Assembly (NCBI GenBank): GCA_035760665.1
Contig: DASTSN010000056.1
Coordinates: forward strand, 1-19,901
Reading direction: 5' to 3'
DNA length: 19,901 nt
Source: DASTSN01 sp035760665
Lineage (GTDB): Bacteria; Bacteroidota; Bacteroidia; Chitinophagales; Chitinophagaceae
A model generated the notes under the pieces. The model did no database searches and had not been told where the DNA came from. It saw nothing but the letters and a program-made list of their open reading frames with translations. How positions within the stretch are numbered: position 1 is the first letter of the stretch; the number at the start of each line of letters is the position of its first letter. A program made the translations under genes and the position numbers. Positions 7,014 through 14,698 of the stretch are shown here, piece by piece.

Positions 7014-7295
7014 TTAGTTGAGTAATTGAAGCATGTCAGAATAACCCCCGCCATTGTACATTTCGCTGTTAACACCTGCTGCCTGCAGCATCATAATGGC
7101 CATTTGGCTGCGGTTGCCGCTGCGGCAATAAAGGATAAGCGGTGCTTTCATTTTCCCGATTTCTTCGGCCCGGGCAGGGATTTCATTGACCGGGATATTA
7201 ATGGCGCCGGGAAAAACCCCTTCAGCCAGTTCGCCGGGATTGCGCACATCGATGATGGTAGATTGCCGGGAAGCTATCATTTCTTTCAGTGTCAT
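7014..7295 (-). CDS. Single-domain rhodanese
   Basis: A 93-aa cytoplasmic rhodanese with IDVRNPGEL (15-23), FPGAINIP (28-35), active-site loop CRSGNRS (Cys57, Arg62) and YNGGGYSD (80-87). The start at 7295 is preferred to 7322 because the predicted transcription start (about 7304) lies downstream of 7322. It is the first gene of a five- to seven-gene unit with its own Crp-box promoter (7309-7352). It probably shuttles sulfane sulfur together with the next rhodanese and thioredoxin. Confidence 0.92.
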   Translation of the reverse strand: MTLKEMIASRQSTIIDVRNPGELAEGVFPGAINIPVNEIPARAEEIGKMKAPLILYCRSGNRSQMAIMMLQAAGVNSEMYNGGGYSDMLQLLN

Positions 7296-7308
7296 AATTT
7301 TCTTTTTA

Positions 7309-7352
7309 CAAAGTTGATTCACGATTGATCAGTACACGGTGACATAAGTTAC
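7309..7352 (-). promoter_or_regulatory. Crp-box promoter A, before the rhodanese unit
   Basis: On the minus strand GTAAC-TTAT-GTCAC (7352-7339) is followed after exactly 22 nt by the -7-like element CAACTTTG (7316-7309). No -33 TTG is present. The box centre would lie near -41.5, the class II activator position. The geometry is the same as in promoters B and C. Confidence 0.75.
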
Positions 7353-7372
7353 AATGCTTTGTTACAGCCTTC

Positions 7373-8764
7373 TTAAAACTGGTAGGTCATCACCAGGCTG
7401 CTATGCAGCATATCTATTTTATTATCAATATATTTCTGTTCGCTGTATGTTTTTCCGCTATTGCCTTTATAGACAATCAAAAACTGCAATACAAGTCCGT
7501 CCAGTTTGTTGGAAAAGGAATAGGTAAGCAGGCCATTCAGCTGGTAAAAAGCAGGCATTTCATACTTATTCAGCCGGTATTCGGTAACGGGTGGCAGAAA
7601 GAAATTGCCCGCAGCAACCTCTGCTTTCCATTTTTTTCCGACAGGTTGAAAACCGGTATTCAGTACAACTGCGTGCACATTCCCAAAACCTTCATTTCGT
7701 TCGCGTAGCATAAACGTATAAAAAGGTTCGCGTCCCCATTCTCTTGGCATCAGGAAACGCCCGTCGCCGGTAATGCGAGTGTAGTTAAGAAAGGTTTCCC
7801 ATCGCTTTGTTTTATAACCAAAGCGGCTGCTGATGACAAATGCTTTTTCACTTTTTGGAAAATATCTTTTTAGTTCATCACGGTTTCCGCCATTGCCACT
7901 GGAGTATTGCAGGGTGGCCTGCAGGCCGCCTGCAAGGGACCGGCCATTTTTTAAGTCAATGCGGTGATCGGCCTGGAAAAAAGATGTATTCATGATGTTT
8001 TCTGTATAGTAATTCCAGAGTTGCAGGTTCCACTTTGGGAGCGTGTACTGCAAGCCTGTTATACCAATGCCATGACTGTTGGTGTTACCGCCATATGCCG
8101 ACCGGTTACCGGTTTTATCCACTCCTGTTGAATACAGCCCGATGGAGCGGCCAATCCCATACCAGTTAGCAGTGGAGCGGGGCGCCATTTTCCACAGCCA
8201 GCCGGTTTGTATACTCAGGTGCTTTAGTTCATGTAGTTCCATCCAAATGCCTTCTTCAAAACCGGGCCGTATTCGGCCGTCCTGGGGATTGATAAACGGG
8301 GTATTGATGGATTGCTTGCCGATTGTAATTTTTGATTCACGATGTGTATAACGGATATAAAGCAACTCCTGCCGCGGTATTCCTTTTTGTGAGGGGTTGG
8401 TGATATTAAATAGTCCTTTCTCGTACCGGCTGGAACTGCCACTGAGAGGGCTTGCTGTAACCAAATCAGAAGAAATGATATTGCTTACAAATGACCCGCC
8501 TGCGCCAAGTTGAAAACCCTTGAAAGAAGGGGATTCATAACTGATCGCCAAGCCGGTTCCCCAGGCACCATAATCCTTCAGCTGCGCTTCATTAAAGGTG
8601 GCCATTCCTATACTGCGAACCTGTACTGCTAAATGCCCCTTTTTAAAAAAGGCTGCCAGCGACAGGGAATCGTTGCCTTTCTTTGCCGCCGGCTGGGAGA
8701 AACCTTTTTGAACGAACATGACTGCAATGAGCAATAACACAATGCTTGCCTGGCAGCATTTCAT
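7373..8764 (-). CDS. OprD-like outer-membrane porin
   Basis: A 463-aa predicted beta-barrel with a signal peptide (about 1-23, cleaved near FSQ/P), many alternating-hydrophobic strands and a terminal Phe typical of outer-membrane proteins. The N-terminal half shows OprD-family phrases: KDYGAWGTGLAISYES (about 63-78), GFQLG, SRYEKGLFNITNP, and especially GKQSINTPFINPQDGRIRP. OprD-type porins are substrate-selective channels for small organic ions. It starts 21 nt after the dioxygenase-like gene, in the same transcription unit and under Crp-box promoter B. The context suggests passage of a sulfur compound (sulfite, thiosulfate or an organosulfur acid) across the outer membrane; this is inference. 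Family assignment is good, though it could be a generic porin. Confidence 0.78.
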   Translation of the reverse strand: MKCCQASIVLLLIAVMFVQKGFSQPAAKKGNDSLSLAAFFKKGHLAVQVRSIGMATFNEAQLKDYGAWGTGLAISYESPSFKGFQLGAGGSFVSNIISSDLVTASPLSGSSSRYEKGLFNITNPSQKGIPRQELLYIRYTHRESKITIGKQSINTPFINPQDGRIRPGFEEGIWMELHELKHLSIQTGWLWKMAPRSTANWYGIGRSIGLYSTGVDKTGNRSAYGGNTNSHGIGITGLQYTLPKWNLQLWNYYTENIMNTSFFQADHRIDLKNGRSLAGGLQATLQYSSGNGGNRDELKRYFPKSEKAFVISSRFGYKTKRWETFLNYTRITGDGRFLMPREWGREPFYTFMLRERNEGFGNVHAVVLNTGFQPVGKKWKAEVAAGNFFLPPVTEYRLNKYEMPAFYQLNGLLTYSFSNKLDGLVLQFLIVYKGNSGKTYSEQKYIDNKIDMLHSSLVMTYQF

Positions 8765-8785
8765 AATGAAATTGTATTTCGTAAA

Positions 8786-10207
8786 TCAGAGCATTGTAGT
8801 CGGGCGAACATACTCTGTGATGTTGAACTTACCCGTTTCTTTAATCGCTTTGAAACCACCTTTTACATCCACCAGATTATTAAATCCTCTTGCCTTGAGC
8901 ACAGATATAAAAATCATGGAACGATAACCACCGGCACAATGAACGTAATAAGTCTGTTCCCTATTAATCATTTGCATATTTTGATTTATATAGTCCAGCG
9001 GAACATTTTCGGCATTGACAATGTGCTCGGTGTCGTATTCGCTCTTTCTGCGTACATCAAGAATGGCTGTTCCGGGTGTGTCTTTTACTTTTTTTGCCAG
9101 TTCATCCGCTGAGATGGAAATGACCTGGTCCACTTCTTTACCGGCATTTTTCCAGGAGGCGAACCCGCCTTTTAAATAACCGATTGAATAATCATATCCT
9201 ACCCGGGCCATCCTGGTTACCACTTCTTCTTCGCGGCCGGGCTCTGTTACAAATAATATCGGTTGTTTAATATCAGGAATCAGGGTGCCCACCCAATTGG
9301 CAAACTGCCCGTCCAGTCCAATATTCACAGCGTTTGGAATAAATGCTTTTGCAAATTCCTGCGCATCTCTTGTGTCGATTATCAGGGCGCCGGTTTCATT
9401 GGCAGCTGCTTCAAATGCATCAGGACTCAGGGCCTGTGTACCGCGTTTTATGACCTCGTCTATACTTTCATACCCTTTGATGTTCATTAAAACATTCAGC
9501 GGGAAATACTGGGGAGGAGGCGTTAAGCCTGTCAGGATTTCCTTGATAAATTCTTCTTTGGTCAATGTAGGCTGCAGCGCATAATTTGTAGTTTTTTGGT
9601 GTCCCAGCGTGTCAGTGGTTTCATTGCTCATATTTTTACCACAGGCACTTCCTGCCCCATGCGCCGGGTAAACGATAATATCATCAGGTAACGGGAGAAT
9701 CTTGTTGTGCAAAGAATCATATAAGTATGCAGCAAGCACTTCCTGTGTCAGTTCAGGTTTTACCTTTTGTGCCAGGTCCGGGCGGCCCACATCCCCGATA
9801 AACAACGTGTCGCCGGTAAAAATTGCGACGGGTTTCCCGTTTTCATTTTTTAACAGAAAGCAGGAACTTTCCATGGTGTGCCCGGGTGTATGCAGAACCT
9901 GCAGCGTTACTTTCCCTATCGAAAACTCTTCACCATCTTTTGCTATAATGGCTTCAAATGCCGGTGCAGCCGTAGGGCCATATACTATTTTGGCGCCTGT
10001 TTTTTTCGCCAGGTCCAGGTGGCCGGAAACAAAATCGGCATGAAAGTGTGTCTCAAATATATATTTAATGGTTGCATTGTTTTGTTCCGCCTTTTCCACG
10101 TAGTTTTCTATTTCCCGCAGCGGATCTATCACAATGGCTTCCCCTTCACTTTCGATGTAATAAGCTCCCTGGGCAAGACATCCGGTATAAATTTGTTCAA
10201 TTTTCAT
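8786..10207 (-). CDS. MBL-fold persulfide dioxygenase-like protein fused to two rhodanese domains
   Basis: A 473-aa cytoplasmic protein. Residues 1-235 form an ETHE1/PDO-type metallo-beta-lactamase domain: THFHADFVSGH (53-63; His54 and His56, with Phe where many family members have His), TPGH (His110), GDTLFIGDVGRPDL (132-145; Asp133) and PAHG (His183). His54, His110 and Asp133 correspond to the mononuclear iron ligands of persulfide dioxygenases, which oxidise thiol persulfides to sulfite. Two rhodanese domains follow. The first (about 262-355) has TEPGRE at the active-site loop and no Cys, so it is inactive. The second (about 365-460) keeps HCAGGYRS with catalytic Cys424. The fusion would hand sulfane sulfur to the dioxygenase site. 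It has its own Crp-box promoter (10244-10287) and is followed closely by the porin. Confidence 0.93.
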   Translation of the reverse strand: MKIEQIYTGCLAQGAYYIESEGEAIVIDPLREIENYVEKAEQNNATIKYIFETHFHADFVSGHLDLAKKTGAKIVYGPTAAPAFEAIIAKDGEEFSIGKVTLQVLHTPGHTMESSCFLLKNENGKPVAIFTGDTLFIGDVGRPDLAQKVKPELTQEVLAAYLYDSLHNKILPLPDDIIVYPAHGAGSACGKNMSNETTDTLGHQKTTNYALQPTLTKEEFIKEILTGLTPPPQYFPLNVLMNIKGYESIDEVIKRGTQALSPDAFEAAANETGALIIDTRDAQEFAKAFIPNAVNIGLDGQFANWVGTLIPDIKQPILFVTEPGREEEVVTRMARVGYDYSIGYLKGGFASWKNAGKEVDQVISISADELAKKVKDTPGTAILDVRRKSEYDTEHIVNAENVPLDYINQNMQMINREQTYYVHCAGGYRSMIFISVLKARGFNNLVDVKGGFKAIKETGKFNITEYVRPTTML

Positions 10208-10243
10208 ATCAAGCTGTGTTTAAATGGATAAATAATTCAGGTA

Positions 10244-10287
10244 CAAATTTCAGGCGGGCAGCGTTGCTGTACTATGACTTTTGTCAC
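10244..10287 (-). promoter_or_regulatory. Crp-box promoter B, before the persulfide dioxygenase-porin unit
   Basis: On the minus strand GTGAC-AAAA-GTCAT (10287-10274) lies exactly 22 nt before the -7-like GAAATTTG (10251-10244). The expected leader to the ATG at 10207 is about 30 nt. No -33 TTG is seen, as expected for an activator-dependent promoter. Confidence 0.75.
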
Positions 10288-10305
10288 AGATATCAAGTAA
10301 CCGGA

Positions 10306-11100
10306 TCAGGCGAAGAACAGCTCTTTTATAATAATATAAATACCCATCACCAGTACAAACCACCCGAAGGCAGGTTTTAATTTCTCACCAGAAATTTTGG
10401 TACGTAAAATAATTCCCAGCAACATACCGCCAATGGCAAAACCGGTAAACAGCAATAGGAAACTCCAGTGGATATCCATAATGGTGGCAGCACCGGCAAA
10501 GGAACCCAGTGTGTTCATTGTAATAATCAGCAGGGATGTACCAATTGCTTTTTTAATCGGTAAATGTAAGAGCAGTACCAGCGCAGGAATAATTAAAAAT
10601 CCTCCTCCGGCACCTACCAGCCCTGTCAGTATGCCTACCGCTACACCGCTGAGAATGATGGCAGGCAACTGATCTTCTTTGCTGTTGATAGCAGGGTTTT
10701 TTTGCGGGCGGATCATGCTGACAGAAGCGGCAATCATCACCAGCGCAAAGACAACGAGAATAAAAATATGTTTGGTAAAAGAAAAAGCGCCAGATGCAAA
10801 TAAGGTGTCCGGGATCATCGGGAGCAGCCATTTCCGCACGACCAGGGCTGAAAAAATTGACGGCAGGCCAAATAGAAAAGCTGTTTTCAGGTCCACCTGT
10901 TTTTTTATGTACGACTCTATTGCTCCCGAAAGGGAACTTGCCCCAACGACAAAAAGCGAATACCCGGTTGCCGTTACGGCATCCAGTTTCATTATATATA
11001 CCAGTATGGGTACAGTCAGGATGGACCCCCCGGCTCCAATAATACCCAGCGAAATGCCAATAAGGGTTGCGAGCAAATAGCCAATTATTTCAGTCATCAT
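10306..11100 (-). CDS. TauE/SafE-family sulfite/organosulfonate exporter
   Basis: A 264-aa polytopic inner-membrane protein of the TauE/SafE family with about eight hydrophobic segments. It shows the internal duplication typical of the family: the Gly-rich motif appears as GIIGAGGSILTVP (about 19-31) and again as GLVGAGGGFLIIP in the second half. Family members export sulfite, sulfoacetate or related anions, or import some sulfur compounds. Next to a sulfite-forming dioxygenase, sulfite export is the likeliest job. The start MMTE gives two possible ATGs (11100 or 11097). The predicted -7 element ends only 2 nt before 11100, so the mRNA may be leaderless. It lies 59 nt after the regulator gene. 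Confidence 0.9.
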   Translation of the reverse strand: MMTEIIGYLLATLIGISLGIIGAGGSILTVPILVYIMKLDAVTATGYSLFVVGASSLSGAIESYIKKQVDLKTAFLFGLPSIFSALVVRKWLLPMIPDTLFASGAFSFTKHIFILVVFALVMIAASVSMIRPQKNPAINSKEDQLPAIILSGVAVGILTGLVGAGGGFLIIPALVLLLHLPIKKAIGTSLLIITMNTLGSFAGAATIMDIHWSFLLLFTGFAIGGMLLGIILRTKISGEKLKPAFGWFVLVMGIYIIIKELFFA

Positions 11101-11102
11101 GG

Positions 11103-11146
11103 CAAATGTCCTGATTAATGAGGCCAGTTTTTGTGACCCAGGTCAC
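11103..11146 (-). promoter_or_regulatory. Crp-box promoter C, before the sulfite exporter gene
   Basis: A perfect palindrome GTGAC-CTGG-GTCAC (minus strand, 11146-11133) lies exactly 22 nt before the -7-like GACATTTG (11110-11103). It occupies the short gap between the Crp/Fnr gene and the exporter gene. This is the best-matching of the three boxes. Confidence 0.8.
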
Positions 11147-11159
11147 CTTCGCAGATGTG

Positions 11160-11777
11160 TTATAGCAGCTCTACCATATTGCGGTAAAGTTTTACCATAT
11201 TGCGTTGTTCCATTTTCTTCAGCAGTCGCGAAATGACTTCCCGGGAAGTATTAAGATCGTAGGCTATTTCCTGGTGGGAGAGGCTGATCAGTTTTTTGCC
11301 GCTTTCATTGGCATATCGTTTCAGGTAAAACTCCAGCCGTTCATCCATGTTTCGGAAGGCGATATTGTCAATTACCGACAACAATTCATCAAACCTTGTG
11401 CGGTAGGTTTGAATTACAAACTGGTACCAGCTCTTGTATTTGCTCATCAGGCTTTCCATCAATTGCAGGGGTATCATCACCACTTCCGTGTCTTCTTCAG
11501 CTTTTGCCGTTACCTCGCTGGTGCTGGATTGAATAGCGCAAATCATGGAAATAGCGCAGGCTTCACCGGGCCCTAGGTAGTACATCAGGAATTCACCACC
11601 CTCATCGCTCTCGCGGTAAATTTTGATACGGCCTTGCAGCACCAGGATGGTAGATTTAATATACTGGCCTGTGCGCATGATGATTTCGCCGGCAGAGAAG
11701 CTTTTGTGAACGGCTTCCTTTTCAATTGCGTCAGTCAGGTCTTTTTCAAAACTTGGAAAGTATTGCTGAATTGTCAT
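11160..11777 (-). CDS. Crp/Fnr-family transcriptional regulator of the sulfur island
   Basis: A 205-aa regulator with a cNMP-binding-type beta-roll (about 20-110), a dimer helix (about 112-140) and a winged HTH (about 147-205). The recognition segment SREVISRLL (178-186) places Arg179, Glu180 and Arg184 where CRP uses Arg180, Glu181 and Arg185 to read GTGA. The three neighbouring GTGAC-N4-GTCAC boxes have CRP spacing. The phosphate-binding-cassette position reads GEACAISMICAIQSSTS (71-87) without the Arg-Ser pair needed for cAMP, so the ligand is not cAMP. There is no N-terminal Cys cluster for an Fe-S centre. Its only cysteines, Cys74 and Cys80, lie in this pocket and could sense sulfane sulfur (hypothesis). 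The gene starts 9 nt after murF ends and no Crp box precedes it. Confidence 0.9.
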   Translation of the reverse strand: MTIQQYFPSFEKDLTDAIEKEAVHKSFSAGEIIMRTGQYIKSTILVLQGRIKIYRESDEGGEFLMYYLGPGEACAISMICAIQSSTSEVTAKAEEDTEVVMIPLQLMESLMSKYKSWYQFVIQTYRTRFDELLSVIDNIAFRNMDERLEFYLKRYANESGKKLISLSHQEIAYDLNTSREVISRLLKKMEQRNMVKLYRNMVELL

Positions 11778-11786
11778 AGTATTGAT

Positions 11787-13067
11787 TTAATAATCCAAAA
11801 CTTTTTCCATTTGCATACTGCGTGAGCCCTTAACCAGGAAATATTTATTTTCTAATTGCTGCTTCTTTAACCACTTACCCGCTTCCGCAGCAGTACTGAA
11901 GGCAAGAAAAGGATGATCGGTTTTCAAAAAATCACCGCCTACCAGCACAACGGCATCCCAGTTATATTGCTGAATCAGGCTGATGATATTTTTATGTTCT
12001 TCCAGGCTTTCTTCACCCAGCTCGGCCATGGCGCCCAGCATGAGTATTTTACCCGGTGCATGCAGTTTTGCAAAGTTTTCAATGGCCAGTTTCATGCTGC
12101 TGGGATTGGCATTGTAGGCGTCGAGGATAATTTTGTTGCTGCCTTTTTCAATTAGCTGTGACCGGCTGTTAGAGGGGCTATATTGTTCAATCGCTTTTTT
12201 GATGTTTTCGGCCGGAACACCAAAGTAAGTTCCCACGGCTACAGCGGCGAGTACGTTGGGAGTGTTGTAATCTCCCACCAGTTGCGTGGAAATTTTTCCT
12301 GCACTGCTGCCGCTAGTTATCTCCACTTCCAGGAATGGCTCGCTTTGTATAGTTTGTCCCGTGAGATCGGCGTCTTTTGTCCCGTATGTAAAAATGACAG
12401 GAATGTTCCGGCTCATATCGCGCAGGTAATCATAGTCCCACATGATAAAGGCTGCCCCGTTATTTACCCGTAGGAAGTTGTATAACTCTCCTTTGCCTTT
12501 GCGAACACCTTCCACGCCACCAAAACCTTCCAAATGTGCTTTACCACAGTTCGTGATCAGGCCATGGGTGGGTAATGTGTACGTACAATACCCGGCGATT
12601 TCTTTCTGGTGATTGGCGCCCATTTCGATGACTGCCATTTCAGCGTCGCGCCGGATTTTAAGGATCGTCAGGGGGATGCCAATATGGTTGTTAAGATTAC
12701 CTTCCGTTGTATAGGTTTTAAAATGGGAGCTCAGAACGGCATGAACCAGTTCTTTGGTCGTGGTTTTTCCATTACTGCCGGTAATGGCGATAAAGGGAAT
12801 GGTAAATTGTTCCCGGTGATGTTTGGCCAGTTGCTGTAAAGTGGTTAATACATTACTGACAAGGATTGTTTTGCCAGGGATTGTAAACGCCGGCTCATCA
12901 ATAATGGCGTAGGCAGCACCCTTTTCGAGTGCCTGCTGTGCAAAGGCATTACCGTTAAATTGATCGCCTTTGAGTGCAAAAAAAAGATCACCCGGTTTCA
13001 GTTTGCGGGTATCTGTCTGCACGGACGGATATTGCTGGTAGATTTCGTAAAGCTTTTCAATTCCCAT
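11787..13067 (-). CDS. murF: UDP-N-acetylmuramoyl-tripeptide--D-alanyl-D-alanine ligase
   Basis: Cytoplasmic Mur ligase that adds D-Ala-D-Ala to the UDP-MurNAc-tripeptide, the last soluble step of peptidoglycan precursor synthesis. The 426-aa product has the N-terminal substrate domain (TDTRKLKPGDLFFALKG, about 18-34), the ATP-binding loop GSNGKTTTK (97-105), EMGAN, NCGKAHLEGFG, and DAYNANPSSM with LGAMAELGEES in the C-terminal domain, all typical of MurF. The ATG at 13067 is chosen over the upstream 13172 because it matches the usual MurF N-terminus and an exact -7 element lies 4 nt before it. A terminator separates it from the GldJ-like gene upstream. Confidence 0.95.
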   Translation of the reverse strand: MGIEKLYEIYQQYPSVQTDTRKLKPGDLFFALKGDQFNGNAFAQQALEKGAAYAIIDEPAFTIPGKTILVSNVLTTLQQLAKHHREQFTIPFIAITGSNGKTTTKELVHAVLSSHFKTYTTEGNLNNHIGIPLTILKIRRDAEMAVIEMGANHQKEIAGYCTYTLPTHGLITNCGKAHLEGFGGVEGVRKGKGELYNFLRVNNGAAFIMWDYDYLRDMSRNIPVIFTYGTKDADLTGQTIQSEPFLEVEITSGSSAGKISTQLVGDYNTPNVLAAVAVGTYFGVPAENIKKAIEQYSPSNSRSQLIEKGSNKIILDAYNANPSSMKLAIENFAKLHAPGKILMLGAMAELGEESLEEHKNIISLIQQYNWDAVVLVGGDFLKTDHPFLAFSTAAEAGKWLKKQQLENKYFLVKGSRSMQMEKVLDY

Positions 13068-13071
13068 AAAA

Positions 13072-13079
13072 CAAAAGTA
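13072..13079 (-). promoter_or_regulatory. -7 element of murF
   Basis: TACTTTTG (minus strand) is an exact match to TAnnTTTG and ends 4 nt before the murF ATG at 13067, so transcription should begin at or beside the start codon. No clear -33 TTG is visible, and the upstream bases are shared with a terminator. Confidence 0.5.
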
Positions 13080-13091
13080 AGCTTCGCGAAT

Positions 13092-13123
13092 AAAAAAACC
13101 CCGAAAGCAATTTTCGGGGTTTT
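13092..13123 (-). terminator. Intrinsic terminator after the GldJ-like gene
   Basis: CCCCGAAA (13099-13106) pairs perfectly with TTTCGGGG (13112-13119) around a 5-nt loop. On the minus strand it is followed by seven Ts. It lies between the GldJ-like stop and murF. Confidence 0.9.
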
Positions 13124-13144
13124 GACTATTTAATGAAAGTGAAA

Positions 13145-14698
13145 TTATCTTGATTGCCTGCGGCTCTTCCACCAGTTACCGGTTTTGCGCTTGTTGCCTT
13201 CCGGGCTGCCCATGCGGTCCATAGCGCAACGGAAACCAAGCGTGCTGAGTGACTGATCTTCTTCGAGGAAACGGCGTGTGCCAGGGCTCAGCCAGTAAGC
13301 CATATCATTCCAGCTGCCGCCTTTGTACACACGTGATTTATCGCTGATCAGCGTAGTCATTCCATAACCGTAAGAGGCGCCGGAAAGTGAGTCACCATCC
13401 AGGAAGTTGATAACATTACCGCGCTGATAGTTACGGCGGTTTTTACTTTCTTCATCGGTAACATCCACCATTTTCACGCGGCCAAGGCTGTCAATCTCAG
13501 TTTCTCCATCCTGGTTTTTATACAGTTTTTTGTATTTATTACCACGGAAGGGTGCTACATCATCTTCATCAAGCCCGGTAAGCGGGCGATACACGTCCAT
13601 CACCCATTCGCTAACATTGCCGGCCATGTTATAAATACCAAATCCGTTCGGGTAAAATGATTTAACCGGGGCGGTGTATACTGCACGGTCGTTCAGACCT
13701 CCGGCCACACCGGCATTGTCACCAGCGCCACGTTTGAAGTTGGCGAGGAACTGGCCCTGCCAGCTACCATGCCGTGTGTCACGCAGTCCGTTCACGTTTT
13801 GCGACCACGGATATACCTGTTTATTTTGGATCAACTCCTCACCGCGCTTGCCTTCTTTGGTGCTGGGCCGGGGGTTTTGATTTATGTAACCATAAGCTGC
13901 ATACTCCCACTCAGCTTCAAAAGGCAGACGATAGTCAGGCAGTAATATCCCATCTTCAAAGCTGACAGTTGTACGAGGTGTGCCCTGAGGCGTTTTCAGC
14001 GGATTCTTTTTTGAAGTGGCTGATTTGCCCGGCTGTGCCTGGTAAAGTCCTAATAAGTAAGATTTGGTGGTAAAATTATTTTCCTGTTGCTCGCCCTGCA
14101 GGGATTGCTTGGCGATATAACCTTTTTGTAAAAGAATACCTTCATTCACCCGGTCGCTTCTCCACAGGCAGAAATCGTGGGCCTGCCGCCAGCTTACACC
14201 TACAACCGGATAATCATTAAAGCCCGGATGGCGGAAGTAATATTCTACCAGTGGTTCGTTATAGCTTAACTCACTGCGCCAAACCAGGGTGTCGGGCAAT
14301 GCATTGTCAATAATTTTTTGATTATTGGGATCTGCAGTGGGGTCAAAAATTCTTTCCAGCCAGTGGATATACTCGCGGTAATGCACGTTGGCCACCTCTG
14401 TGCGGTCAATGTAAAAAGAGGGAACGGTTACACGGCGCGGGATATTATTGAAGTCTGACATTACGTCTTCTTCTGTTTGTCCCATGGTGAAGGTACCACC
14501 CTGTACAAACACGAGACCCGGTCCTGTAGCCTGTTCTTTTGATTTGGCCACCTGGTAACCACCCATGTTTTTATCATTGTAGTTCCAGCCGGTAACTTCG
14601 GATTTTTCATACTTTTTCTTACCAAAAAGGCCGCCGTTTTTGCAGGAAGCCAGCAGCACAACGGAGGATAGAAGGATTAATAAATTTTTCACTTTCAT
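13145..14698 (-). CDS. gldJ: Gliding motility / type IX secretion lipoprotein GldJ
   Basis: A 517-aa outer-membrane-type lipoprotein. The start at 14698 gives a clean signal peptide and lipobox LLASC with Cys19. From about residue 58 the protein has a formylglycine-generating-enzyme/SUMF1-type fold: GPGLVFVQGGTFTMG (59-73), then FYIDRTEVANVHYREY, YPVVGVSWRQAHDFCLWRS, RLPFEAEWEYAAYG, GFGIYNMAGNVSEWVMD, YKGGSWND and GFRCAMD. The length, the TGWNYND stretch after the lipobox and the double insertion pattern fit GldJ better than the shorter GldK. In flavobacteria GldJ stabilises GldK and is needed for type IX secretion and gliding. PorV is the next gene on the other strand, which supports the call. 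The C-terminus is very basic (RKTGNWWKSRRQSR). Confidence 0.85.
   Translation of the reverse strand: MKVKNLLILLSSVVLLASCKNGGLFGKKKYEKSEVTGWNYNDKNMGGYQVAKSKEQATGPGLVFVQGGTFTMGQTEEDVMSDFNNIPRRVTVPSFYIDRTEVANVHYREYIHWLERIFDPTADPNNQKIIDNALPDTLVWRSELSYNEPLVEYYFRHPGFNDYPVVGVSWRQAHDFCLWRSDRVNEGILLQKGYIAKQSLQGEQQENNFTTKSYLLGLYQAQPGKSATSKKNPLKTPQGTPRTTVSFEDGILLPDYRLPFEAEWEYAAYGYINQNPRPSTKEGKRGEELIQNKQVYPWSQNVNGLRDTRHGSWQGQFLANFKRGAGDNAGVAGGLNDRAVYTAPVKSFYPNGFGIYNMAGNVSEWVMDVYRPLTGLDEDDVAPFRGNKYKKLYKNQDGETEIDSLGRVKMVDVTDEESKNRRNYQRGNVINFLDGDSLSGASYGYGMTTLISDKSRVYKGGSWNDMAYWLSPGTRRFLEEDQSLSTLGFRCAMDRMGSPEGNKRKTGNWWKSRRQSR

Noticed and set aside
10679..11080. Long plus-strand frames opposite the exporter gene
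   Set aside because: Antisense shadows of a well supported TauE/SafE membrane protein.
11160..11777. Regulator as an oxygen-sensing FNR
   Set aside because: It lacks the N-terminal cysteine cluster for an iron-sulfur centre, and the neighbouring boxes read GTGA rather than the FNR TTGAT.
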